Part shown: positions 34,887 to 42,962 of the stretch, one piece after another | How the letters are laid out: each line of letters begins with the position of its first letter | Position numbering within the stretch: the stretch's first letter is position 1 | Assembly: GCA_900556975.1 (NCBI GenBank) | Contig: USQZ01000006.1 | Span: forward strand, 1-53,634 | Direction of reading: 5' to 3' | From: an uncultured Clostridium sp. | GTDB lineage: Bacteria > Bacillota > Clostridia > TANB77 > CAG-508 | DNA: 53,634 bases | The notes under the pieces: generated by a model | What the model was told of the DNA's origin: nothing | Database searches by the model: none | The model's input: only the letters and a program-made list of their open reading frames with translations | Made by a program: the position numbers and the translations under genes

Positions 34887-35867
34887 ATGAATTTAGAAAA
34901 TACAAAAGATTTGAAAGATTTTTTTTCAAATGAAAATTTAAACTTTTTTAAAAATTTAAATCAAGAATTATCAAAAATTGAAAAACTTTTAGAAAAAAAT
35001 CAACACAAAGAAGAAAAATATTCCTTATTTCTTGCAACTCTTACATCTAAAGACTTTTCGAACACAAATAAAGAATATTTTGTTGAAGTAAAAAATATCT
35101 ACTCATTAATTGAAAAAAACACAACAATTCTAAAAGATTTAAAATCGACTTTATCATCTCTTAGTGCCAAACTATTGTCATTGGCATTTTCCAATGATGA
35201 AATTCAAACTCAAAACATTGTATCTGATATAAATAAAAACATAAATCATTACATTGAGTTGTTAGATGAATTAGGAAAAGTTTTTGTACAAAATAATACA
35301 ACTATAAACACATTTACCTACTACCATTCTACAAAACTTTTGCTCACTACTTTTGGGATGGAACTAGGAAATGATCTTGATGAATCATTAAACTTAATTT
35401 ATCCTAATGCAACTGATGGCACTATTGAAACATCTTATTCAGATATTTTAACTTCAACAGAAAATAAAGTTTTGATAATATCTGAAAAAGAAAATAAAGT
35501 ATATTTACCATATAAAAAAGCAGAGTTAAATGAATTCATGGCTCAATATCCCACATCTTATTTTTCTTACAAAAATGTAATTGAAAAAGAATTCATTCGT
35601 CCATTAAATTATTTCATGACAAATCAAAATTTTGCAAGATTCAGAGAAACATATGCTTTATATAGAGATCGTGAAGCTTCTACGACATTTGAAGCACTAA
35701 AAAAAGCAATTTCTTTAACATTTAAAACTAACTTAAATCCAGCAATTATCGCAGCTTGCAAAACAAAAAAGCAACTTAATGACTATTTACTTTGCCTAAA
35801 CGAAAACAAATTAGATGAATTCTCAGACTTCAAAATTATTTATGATATAAACCCACAAAATATTTAA
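34887..35867 (+). CDS. Uncharacterised 326-residue protein
   Basis: No membrane segment or signal peptide. Residues 1-175 are helical and coiled-coil-like, rich in Lys, Asn and Leu. The C-terminal half has firmer features: NKVLIISEKENKVYLPYKK, then FIRPLNYFM, ARFRETYALYRDREASTTFE and NLNPAIIAACKTKKQL. These read like conserved motifs of a family I associate with uncultured Clostridia but cannot name. ATG with TTGGAG. Divergent from the SipW operon and followed by a strong terminator, so it is a single-gene unit. No function proposed. Confidence 0.7.
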   Translation: MNLENTKDLKDFFSNENLNFFKNLNQELSKIEKLLEKNQHKEEKYSLFLATLTSKDFSNTNKEYFVEVKNIYSLIEKNTTILKDLKSTLSSLSAKLLSLAFSNDEIQTQNIVSDINKNINHYIELLDELGKVFVQNNTTINTFTYYHSTKLLLTTFGMELGNDLDESLNLIYPNATDGTIETSYSDILTSTENKVLIISEKENKVYLPYKKAELNEFMAQYPTSYFSYKNVIEKEFIRPLNYFMTNQNFARFRETYALYRDREASTTFEALKKAISLTFKTNLNPAIIAACKTKKQLNDYLLCLNENKLDEFSDFKIIYDINPQNI

Positions 35868-35890
35868 TTTTCCTCCTATCCATATGGATA

Positions 35891-35962
35891 AAAAAAGTCA
35901 TATTAAATTTTCTTATACTTTTTAAAAAAGTAATTAGAAAAATTTAATATGATTTTTTTTAA
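35891..35962. terminator. Long AT-rich terminator, bidirectional
   Basis: TCATATTAAATTTT (from 35898) pairs with AAAATTTAATATGA (to about 35952), with ACTTTTT/AAAAAGT inside. A run of eight T follows on the plus strand and of A precedes, so it can also end the minus strand. Confidence 0.8.
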
Positions 35963-36020
35963 GAAACTCTCTAATTCTTATATAAAATACCATTAACCAA
36001 TAATATACTCAATACATTTT

Positions 36021-37469
36021 TTAAATCTTAATATAAACTGATACCTGTCCACCGTTTACAACAAAGTTTCCAAAGCCCTCTTCATCAATTATTATTTCAT
36101 CTTCTCTATGACCTAACGCATCTGTAAACTTATCTCCAGCAAAATTCTTTCCAACATACATCCTTTTACTGCCCTCATATTTATCTGAAATAATAACTGC
36201 CATTCCTGACTTATAGTGAGCATCATCCCCAAGTCTTGTAAATCCAACTATATCTGGATTATCGAAATAATTTACTTGTTCTCCATAAGCTTTATCTTTT
36301 CTCAATAACATCAATGTTTTTAAATTTTCCATTGGAGGAATGTCATCATGTTGTATTCCATAGTAATCGCCATAAAAAATACAAGGATATCCATTTCTAT
36401 TAAACAAAATTATTGAATAAGCAATTTCTTTAAACCATGTAGGTATCCATGATTCTAAAGCTTGTCCTAGTTGTGTATCATGATTATCTACAAAAGTAAC
36501 TGCCTTTCCCCAATTCTCTTTTAGTAATGTTCCATCTAATATTTTAGACATATCATAATTTCCATCAGAATGTGAAGCTTGATAAAAATTATAATGAAGT
36601 GGTACATCAAATAAACTAAGTTCTCCCTCAGTTTTTTCAATATACTCCTTTAATTCCTCAACATTGCTATTCCAATATTCACCAACAGAAAATAAATTTT
36701 TATTAGTATACTTTCTCATCTCTCTTATAAAATCTCTTATGAAAGATGCCTTAATATGTTTAACTGCATCAAATCTAAATCCATTAACTCCGGTTGTGTC
36801 TAAGTACCATTTTCCCCATTTCATGCATTCATCAATAACTTCTTGATTAGAAAAATCAATATCTGCTCCCATTAAATAATCATAATTTCCATGTTCCTTA
36901 TCAACATCCATTTGCCAAGTTTTGTTTTTCAATTTATATAAAGCCACTTGATTTGTTCTATAATCATAATCAATACCATCAAAATGCGTCCAATTCCATT
37001 CAAAATCAGAATATTTATGATTTCTACCTGGGAATGTAAATTTAGTCCACACTTCAACAGTTTGTTCTTCCCCTTCTTCTTTTGTATGGTCATCCCAATT
37101 GCACTTTACAGCTTTAATTGTTTGTAATTTGTCTGCACCCATTTTATGATTTAAAACTATATCTCCATATACATCGATTCCATTTTGTTGTAATTCAACA
37201 ATAGCGTCAATATATTCATTCTTAGTCCCATATTTCGTTGAAATACTGCCTTTTTGATCAAATTCTCCTAAATCATATAAATCATATACACCATATCCAA
37301 CTTCTTTTTCTCCACCAATTCCCTTATATGCTGGTGGTAACCATAATGAAGTAATCCCTAATTTAGACAATTCGTCTCCTTTCTTTCTTACTGTATTCCA
37401 AAGATTTTTATTGCAATTCATATACCATTCAAAATATTGCATCATTACGCCATTAATCTCTTTATTCAT
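36021..37469 (-). CDS. Cytoplasmic alpha-amylase (GH13, subfamily 5 type)
   Basis: 482 residues. All four GH13 regions: DIVLNHK (104-110 area), GFRFDAVKH (nucleophile D234), SVGEYW (acid/base E264) and FVDNHD (D328). The residue numbers almost coincide with those of Bacillus licheniformis amylase, and the N-terminus NGVMMQYFEWYM is characteristic of that subfamily. There is no signal peptide, so it acts inside the cell on maltodextrins or glycogen-like polymers. Ribosome site GGAGG is 12-13 bases from the ATG. Encoded 17 bases after the DUF4116 gene. Confidence 0.93.
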   Translation of the reverse strand: MNKEINGVMMQYFEWYMNCNKNLWNTVRKKGDELSKLGITSLWLPPAYKGIGGEKEVGYGVYDLYDLGEFDQKGSISTKYGTKNEYIDAIVELQQNGIDVYGDIVLNHKMGADKLQTIKAVKCNWDDHTKEEGEEQTVEVWTKFTFPGRNHKYSDFEWNWTHFDGIDYDYRTNQVALYKLKNKTWQMDVDKEHGNYDYLMGADIDFSNQEVIDECMKWGKWYLDTTGVNGFRFDAVKHIKASFIRDFIREMRKYTNKNLFSVGEYWNSNVEELKEYIEKTEGELSLFDVPLHYNFYQASHSDGNYDMSKILDGTLLKENWGKAVTFVDNHDTQLGQALESWIPTWFKEIAYSIILFNRNGYPCIFYGDYYGIQHDDIPPMENLKTLMLLRKDKAYGEQVNYFDNPDIVGFTRLGDDAHYKSGMAVIISDKYEGSKRMYVGKNFAGDKFTDALGHREDEIIIDEEGFGNFVVNGGQVSVYIKI

Positions 37470-37486
37470 TTGTGAAAAAAATCCTC

Positions 37487-38017
37487 CTACTCTGCATTTT
37501 TTATTTCTTGTATTTGTTCATTTGCTTGCAATTCAGGCTCTAAAAACTTAAAACATTTTTTGTTTTTATTCATAACCTCCAGGCCAATATCTAAATCGTT
37601 TCTTAATCTCTTGCTCGCATATTTAACTATTATTGGCTTATTTTCTATTGCTTTCATAACAACTTCTTTGTCATCCCTCATATTCTTCGAAGCAAAATAA
37701 AGAATCTGTCCAGATACTGCAAGTCCAGCCATCAATAGTTCTTTATCTTCTTTCAAAGCCTCATCAGCATAACAATAAGTCCATCCTAGTTTGCTAACAG
37801 AATCATATACAATTTCTCTATCTTTCTTCAAATTTTGGCTTGCAAACTCTAAAGCTTCTGGATTATTTCTAACTGCATCTAAAACTATTTCTCTATCATT
37901 GTGAAATTCTTCAGCTGCAAACTCAAGTAATTTTCCATTTTCATTTACTGTTTTTAAAACATAATCTCTATCATTGCAATTTTTCTTCATTGCTGTAATT
38001 TCAGGTGCTTCTGGCAT
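37487..38017 (-). CDS. DUF4116 repeat protein
   Basis: 176 residues made of six helical repeats of about 25 residues; consensus NDREIVLDAVRNNPEALEFA then one short stretch ending in Leu. The first repeat begins around CNDRDYVLKTV. Such repeats form a superhelical scaffold, probably for protein binding; the family has no known enzyme activity. ATG with AAGGATG. Ends with TAG. Same strand and 17 bases before the amylase, so co-expressed. Confidence 0.85.
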   Translation of the reverse strand: MPEAPEITAMKKNCNDRDYVLKTVNENGKLLEFAAEEFHNDREIVLDAVRNNPEALEFASQNLKKDREIVYDSVSKLGWTYCYADEALKEDKELLMAGLAVSGQILYFASKNMRDDKEVVMKAIENKPIIVKYASKRLRNDLDIGLEVMNKNKKCFKFLEPELQANEQIQEIKNAE

Positions 38018-38040
38018 TTTTACATCCTTCTTTCTTCTCT

Positions 38041-38080
38041 AAAAAAATGTAAGTCGTACATATTGATACGACTTACGACT
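38041..38080 (-). terminator. Terminator of the prepilin-like gene
   Basis: GTAAGTCGTA (38049-38058) and TACGACTTAC (38067-38076) are exact complements; the minus strand continues with ATTTTTTTAG. Confidence 0.9.
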
Positions 38081-38109
38081 CAAATTATTGCTTCATAACT
38101 CTTTATTTT

Positions 38110-38730
38110 TTATTGGTCAAGACCTGCTTCATACCACCATTTATGATTCCATTTTTGATATCCCCAAAAAAAGTTATCATCATTTGTAGCTATAGCATGA
38201 TTATTAAAATCTATCTTACTTAAAAAAGAATCCGAATATAACGTTGATTGATTAAATTCAACTTTTATATCTGACATCAATTTATACTTTTTATTAGATC
38301 CCCCTACATACATTGCACCTTCTTGATATATGTAATAAGGTTTTGTAGATCCAGTTCTGAAAAATGTAAACGCATCTGCATTATAAATCGGTATAACAAC
38401 ACTTGTATCACCAATTGTAGATGGATTAATTTTGTCCGGATCACTTACATCATCTTCTGCCGGTGATGTACTTGGTGATGTGCTTGTAGATGGTGAATTG
38501 CTTGTTGACGTTGATGTAGACGTTGAAGGTGATGGACTATCAACAACTGTTCCATCATCTGTTACCGGTCTATCATACACCGTTTGAATACTTTTTAAAG
38601 CACTTATTTGGCTTTCCAGTTGCCTATTAGCTAAAAGATATTTTCCAGTTACAATTGCAAGTAAAAATAACATTGCAACCAAAACATATACAGTTATAGA
38701 ACCACGTTCACTTTTAAATTTATTAAACAT
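38110..38730 (-). CDS. Prepilin-like / surface protein with Ser-Thr-Pro linker
   Basis: 206 residues. N-terminus FKSERGSITVYVLVAML then LFLLAIVTG: a short basic leader with G-S before a hydrophobic helix, similar to Tad-pilus minor pilin and prepilin-peptidase substrates. A low-complexity linker of about 40 residues (repeats of STSTS and SPST) joins it to a C-terminal domain of about 100 residues with many aromatic residues, ending KWWYEAGLDQ. No pilus machinery is encoded nearby. The linker suggests a stalked, exposed domain. ATG with AGAGGT. Function unknown. Confidence 0.65.
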   Translation of the reverse strand: MFNKFKSERGSITVYVLVAMLFLLAIVTGKYLLANRQLESQISALKSIQTVYDRPVTDDGTVVDSPSPSTSTSTSTSNSPSTSTSPSTSPAEDDVSDPDKINPSTIGDTSVVIPIYNADAFTFFRTGSTKPYYIYQEGAMYVGGSNKKYKLMSDIKVEFNQSTLYSDSFLSKIDFNNHAIATNDDNFFWGYQKWNHKWWYEAGLDQ

Positions 38731-38776
38731 ATTATCTACCTCTAATAAAATACTACCTTTTCCGTTAGTGTTTTTA

Positions 38777-38862
38777 TGTACAAAATTTGCTTTTCAAATT
38801 TTAAGCATTTTTTATATTATAGGAAGTTTATAAAATCTTCATATAATATAAAATTATTTTAT
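38777..38862. repeat. Degenerate palindrome, third type, copy 1
   Basis: AAATTTGC-TTTT-CAAATTT followed by ATATTATAGGAAGTT and its approximate complement CTTCATATAATAT. The same order of a small AAATTTGC hairpin plus a GGAAGTT palindrome recurs at 41869-41945. No gene is visible in 38731-38897. Confidence 0.45.
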
Positions 38863-38897
38863 ATATAAATATAAAAAAAATCAAGACACAATTTAAT

Positions 38898-38950
38898 GTT
38901 AATAGGGATGATTTAAGATTTTCTTAAAATCCTAAATCATCCCTATTAAC
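38898..38950 (-). terminator. Hairpin after rnpB
   Basis: 18-base perfect arms starting GTTAATAGGGATGATTTA (38898-38915) and 38933-38950. It begins directly after the RNase P RNA 3' end. The T run on the minus strand (GATTTTTTTT) comes about 17 bases later. Confidence 0.65.
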
Positions 38951-38953
38951 CAA

Positions 38954-39303
<350 letters not shown>

Positions 39304-39309
39304 CTATCT

Positions 39310-39338
39310 ATTTTAAAATCATTATTAAATTTTGTCAA
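39310..39338 (-). promoter_or_regulatory. rnpB promoter
   Basis: On the minus strand TTGACA (39333-39338), 17 bases, TAAAAT (39310-39315). The predicted start of transcription matches the first base of the P1 helix at about 39303. Confidence 0.8.
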
Positions 39339-39339
39339 G

Positions 39340-39573
39340 CTAAAAAGCCTTATATTCAAAATTACTCATAAAATCAAATAATTCTTTAACCCTTTTTAAA
39401 GTTATGATTTCATTTTTAGGTAAAGGTGATTTTTTTAGTTCTGTTATCATTTCTTTTTTATAGCAATTTTTCTGCATTTTATAAATTAAATACCTAACAT
39501 CCATGTAATCAAAATAAATTTGATATCCATCTCTTAAATCTATCCAAAATTGTTCGAAAGAATAGTTCTCCAT
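39340..39573 (-). CDS. Small uncharacterised protein
   Basis: 77 residues from ATG 39573. The frame is open further upstream, but that part is palindromic-element sequence and has no ribosome site; AAAGGA lies about 12 bases before 39573. Product: MENYSFEQFWIDLRDGYQ, then YFDYMDVRYLIYKMQ, and TLKRVKELFDFMSNF at the C-terminus. All-helical, rich in Tyr and Lys, no membrane segment. Its stop is next to the rnpB promoter. Family not recognised. Confidence 0.55.
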   Translation of the reverse strand: MENYSFEQFWIDLRDGYQIYFDYMDVRYLIYKMQKNCYKKEMITELKKSPLPKNEIITLKRVKELFDFMSNFEYKAF

Positions 39574-39613
39574 CTTTGTTTCATTCCTTTCATATACTAA
39601 AGCAACTTTCAAA

Positions 39614-39737
39614 GAAAATATTATATTTATTTTTTCGTTCCTTACTAAAATATTTTCCAACCTACTAAACTTCGTTTAGTAGGTTAAGGAAAGCCTTTCA
39701 AACTACGCATCACTCAAAAACCAAATATAATATTTTC
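39614..39737. mobile_element. Palindromic MITE/REP-like element, copy C (core only)
   Basis: Arms starting GAAAATATTATATTTATTTT and its complement at the right end, centre CCTACTAAACTTCGTTTAGTAGG-like with a TTCG tip. Shares CGTTCCTTACTAAAATATTTTCC and CTTTCAAACT-CGC-TCACT with copies A and B. Terminal GTTGTCATAGGGA repeats are absent. Lies between ligA and the 77-residue gene. Confidence 0.75.
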
Positions 39738-39756
39738 TTTTTCTACTAATTAACTC

Positions 39757-41754
39757 TTATTTAATCATTTCATCAAATTCATTTTCTGAAATAACTGTAA
39801 CTCCTAATTTATTTGCCTTATCTAATTTACTTCCAGCATCTTCTCCCGCTAAAACATAGTTAGTTTTTTTAGAAACAGAACCAGATACCTTTCCTCCAAA
39901 TTTTTCAACAATTGCACCAGCCTCATCTCTAGTATATTTTTCTAAAGCACCTGTAAGTACAAATGTCATTCCAGCAAATCTATCATCAGCACCTTCTTCA
40001 ATAAATGCATTCATATTAACACCTGCATCTTTTAATTTTTGAATCAAATCCTTCGTTTGTTCTTGTTCAAAAAATTCAAAAATCGCTTGTGCAGTTATCT
40101 CTCCTGTGTCATCAACAGCAAGTAAATCTTCATAAGAGGCATTCATTAATTCATCCATACTCTTAAATCTTTTAGCCAAACTCTTAGCACCTTTAACACC
40201 AACATGTCTAATTCCAAGAGCATTGATTAATCTATATAAATCATTATTTTTACTTTCTTCTATTGCATCTATCAAATTCTGAGCAAATTTTGTTCCGTCT
40301 TTTTTTAAAGTTTTAACATCTGCAACAGTTAATGTATATAAATCAGGTATATTCTTTATTAAATCTCTGTTTAAAAATTCTTCTATAATTGAATATCCTA
40401 AGCCTTTTATATTCATCGCTTCTCTAGATGCAAAATGCCATATACTTCTAAACAATTTTGCCTGACATTCAATTCCAATACATCTTAAAACTGCTTCTCC
40501 TTCTTCTCTAACAGCATCAGCACCACAAACTGGACACTTTGTTGGCATCTTAAACTCTTTTTGTGTACCATCTCTTTTGGATTTAACAACCTCAACTACT
40601 TCTGGTATAACATCACCAGCCTTTTGAATAATAACTGTATCACCAATCATTAAATCTTTTTCTTTTATAAAATCTTCATTATGCAAAGTAGTTTTTGAAA
40701 TTGTTGAACCTGCAACTTTAACAGGCTCTAAGATTGCCATTGGAGTAATAGCTCCTGTTCTACCAACTTGACACACAATATCTTTCAAAAGTGTTTCTTT
40801 TTGCTCTGGGGGATATTTGTATGCAATAGCCCACTTTGGAGTTTTATAATTTGTACCTAGGATTTCTCTTAATTGTAAATCATCAACCTTAATTACTGCA
40901 CCATCAATACCAAATGTTAAACTCTCTCTATCTTCACCAATTTTATTAATTGCGGAAATTACTTCATCTAAATTCTCGCAGAAAATTTTTACAGGATTAA
41001 CATTAAATCCTAACTTCTCCATATATAGTAAAGACTCGTAATGAGATGTAAATTTAATAGTATCAGATTTTTGAACATTAAAAATGTATATATCTAATGG
41101 CCTTTTTGCAGTTTCTTTGCTATCTAATTGTCTTAATGAGCCAGCCGCAGCATTTCTAGCATTTGCAAACAATGGCTGTTCTAGTATTTCTCTTTCTTCA
41201 TTCATCTTATCAAATCCTGCTTTAGAAATAAATACCTCGCCACGTACAATAATATCAACATCTTCCTTTAATTTTTTAGGAATATGAGGAATTGTTTTTA
41301 AATTTTCAGTAATATCTTCTCCAACTAGTCCATTACCTCTAGTTGCTCCTCTTACAAAGATTCCATTTTTGTATTCAAGACTAACAGATAAACCATCAAT
41401 TTTTGTTTCTACAACATATTTTAAAGGAATATTTTTTTCTTCTGCAACTTTTCTAACTCTATCATCAAAATCTTTTAAATCATCAAAATTAAAAATATCT
41501 AATAAACTTTGAAGAGGCACTTCATGAGTTACCTTTTCAAAACCTTCTTTAACAGTTCCTCCAACATGTTGCGTTAATGAACTTGAATCAATCAAATCCG
41601 GATATTTATTTTCCAAATTACGAAGTTCCAACATTAGCATATCATATTCAAAATCACTAATCTCTGGATTATCATCATCATAATATCTTTTAGCATGATA
41701 TGCTGTAATTTCTCTTAATTCTTTAATCCTTTTTTCTGCTTGTTTTTTAGTCAT
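39757..41754 (-). CDS. ligA: NAD+-dependent DNA ligase
   Basis: 665 residues from ATG 41754; an in-frame TTG 21 bases up is less likely. Domain order is complete: Ia domain (YHAKRYYDDDNPEISDFEYD), adenylation site ETKIDGLS (K118), OB fold, four-Cys zinc finger (CPVCGAD, then CIGIEC), helix-hairpin-helix region (LGIRHVGVKGAKSLAKRF) and a C-terminal BRCT domain. Seals nicks in replication and repair using NAD+. First gene past the palindromic region at 41801-41945. Confidence 0.96.
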   Translation of the reverse strand: MTKKQAEKRIKELREITAYHAKRYYDDDNPEISDFEYDMLMLELRNLENKYPDLIDSSSLTQHVGGTVKEGFEKVTHEVPLQSLLDIFNFDDLKDFDDRVRKVAEEKNIPLKYVVETKIDGLSVSLEYKNGIFVRGATRGNGLVGEDITENLKTIPHIPKKLKEDVDIIVRGEVFISKAGFDKMNEEREILEQPLFANARNAAAGSLRQLDSKETAKRPLDIYIFNVQKSDTIKFTSHYESLLYMEKLGFNVNPVKIFCENLDEVISAINKIGEDRESLTFGIDGAVIKVDDLQLREILGTNYKTPKWAIAYKYPPEQKETLLKDIVCQVGRTGAITPMAILEPVKVAGSTISKTTLHNEDFIKEKDLMIGDTVIIQKAGDVIPEVVEVVKSKRDGTQKEFKMPTKCPVCGADAVREEGEAVLRCIGIECQAKLFRSIWHFASREAMNIKGLGYSIIEEFLNRDLIKNIPDLYTLTVADVKTLKKDGTKFAQNLIDAIEESKNNDLYRLINALGIRHVGVKGAKSLAKRFKSMDELMNASYEDLLAVDDTGEITAQAIFEFFEQEQTKDLIQKLKDAGVNMNAFIEEGADDRFAGMTFVLTGALEKYTRDEAGAIVEKFGGKVSGSVSKKTNYVLAGEDAGSKLDKANKLGVTVISENEFDEMIK

Positions 41755-41800
41755 CTTATGTAACACTCCAATCAATAATTCTTAAACATTTTCTTCGAGA

Positions 41801-41945
41801 ACAAAAGCGGACTATTTATAACATTTTCATTTATTATATTTTTTAGTCCGCGTCTTTGTTCGTGTGCGAAATTTGCAAAGCAAATTTCTGTACATTGTTA
41901 TATTTAAATAATAGGAAGTTCGAAGAACTTTCCTATTATTTAAAT
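41801..41945. repeat. Cluster of three hairpins between pgsA and ligA
   Basis: Hairpin 1: ACAAAAGCGGACTA (41801-41814) with TAGTCCGCGTCTTTGT (41844-41859). Hairpin 2: AAATTTGC (41869-41876) with GCAAATTT (41880-41887). Hairpin 3: ATTTAAATAATAGG (41902-41915) with 41932-41945, overlapping the pgsA stop codon. Hairpins 2 and 3 repeat the order seen at 38777-38862. A degenerate AGAAGTTCGGCGAATTCTCCT lies at 42590-42610. Confidence 0.6.
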
Positions 41946-42526
41946 AAGTTTCTGCCCTTCCAAACATAATCCCAACCTGAGAAAATTGTTGCAACAACAG
42001 AAATAGCCATCATTACAGAAGTAATAATATTTATAACCAAATGAACTCCTGATAAGTTTCCTGAAATAAAATTAAAGAAACCACCAACATCAACAAAAGC
42101 AAAAATAAGAGCAATCATTTGAGTTACCGTTTTTAATTTTCCCCATACTGAAGCTGCAATTACGACTCCACCTTTCTCAACAGCTACAAGTCTAAAACCT
42201 GATACAATAAATTCTCTAGCTAGTACAATAACTGGAATCCAAGCAGGAAGTAATCCTCTTTCTACTAGTAATATCATTGCAGTCAAAACCAATATTTTAT
42301 CTGCTAAAGGATCTAAAAACTTTCCAAATGTAGTTACCTGATTTCTAGATCTCGCTATGTATCCATCTAACTTATCGGTTATTGAAGCTATTATAAAAAT
42401 CAAATCCATAATAAGCATTGCGATTGGTACAGTATACACATCTCCACCAATAGGTAAGTATGCAAATACCACCATAACAGGAACCAGAATCATTCTAAAA
42501 ATAGTTAATTTGTTTGCTAAATTCAT
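41936..42526 (-). CDS. pgsA: CDP-diacylglycerol-glycerol-3-phosphate 3-phosphatidyltransferase
   Basis: 196 residues, the usual size. CDP-alcohol phosphotransferase motif TDKLDGYIARSRNQVTTFGK followed by FLDPLADK has all eight conserved residues. Four to five membrane segments. Makes phosphatidylglycerol phosphate, the first committed step to phosphatidylglycerol. ATG after GGTGGGAG. Stop lies in a hairpin. Confidence 0.95.
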   Translation of the reverse strand: MNLANKLTIFRMILVPVMVVFAYLPIGGDVYTVPIAMLIMDLIFIIASITDKLDGYIARSRNQVTTFGKFLDPLADKILVLTAMILLVERGLLPAWIPVIVLAREFIVSGFRLVAVEKGGVVIAASVWGKLKTVTQMIALIFAFVDVGGFFNFISGNLSGVHLVINIITSVMMAISVVATIFSGWDYVWKGRNLFK

Positions 42527-42620
42527 AAACTTTCTCCCACCTTTTTATTATTTTTATACCATAGTTAAATTCTCTGAATCTTCTTTTATAAGAAGTTCGG
42601 CGAATTCTCCTAAAATATTA

Positions 42621-42905
42621 TTAATACCCACTTTGGTTTTTAGCTTGTACAATCTCAACAATATCAGAAATATACTTCCCGATTATTGGTATGTTCAACT
42701 TCACAATATATTGCAATATATATATCAAAATAGCAGTTATTAAATAAAAACCTATACTAAATCCTAATCCTCTTGAAATTCCAGCAAGTAAATTTCTAAA
42801 AAATATTTTTCTTTTACTCTCAAGCATTTCTATAAGCTCTACAATTCTTGCATTTTCTAACGAATTATTCAATTTCTCAACATTTTTAAAAAATTTTCTT
42901 ATCAT
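42621..42905 (-). CDS. DUF5665 small membrane protein
   Basis: 94 residues. An amphipathic N-terminal helix (FKNVEKLNNSLENARIVELI), then KRKIFFRNLLAGISRGLGFS, one or two membrane segments (IGFYLITAILIYILQYIV) and LNIPIIGKYISDIVEIVQ. The RN-L-AGI-RGLG segment before the membrane helix marks DUF5665. Function unknown. ATG with GGAG. Same direction as and 94 bases upstream of pgsA. Confidence 0.85.
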   Translation of the reverse strand: MIRKFFKNVEKLNNSLENARIVELIEMLESKRKIFFRNLLAGISRGLGFSIGFYLITAILIYILQYIVKLNIPIIGKYISDIVEIVQAKNQSGY

Positions 42906-42962
42906 CTTTTAGAACTCCAAACAATATATACACATATATATTGTTTGAAATTTTTTAAAACA

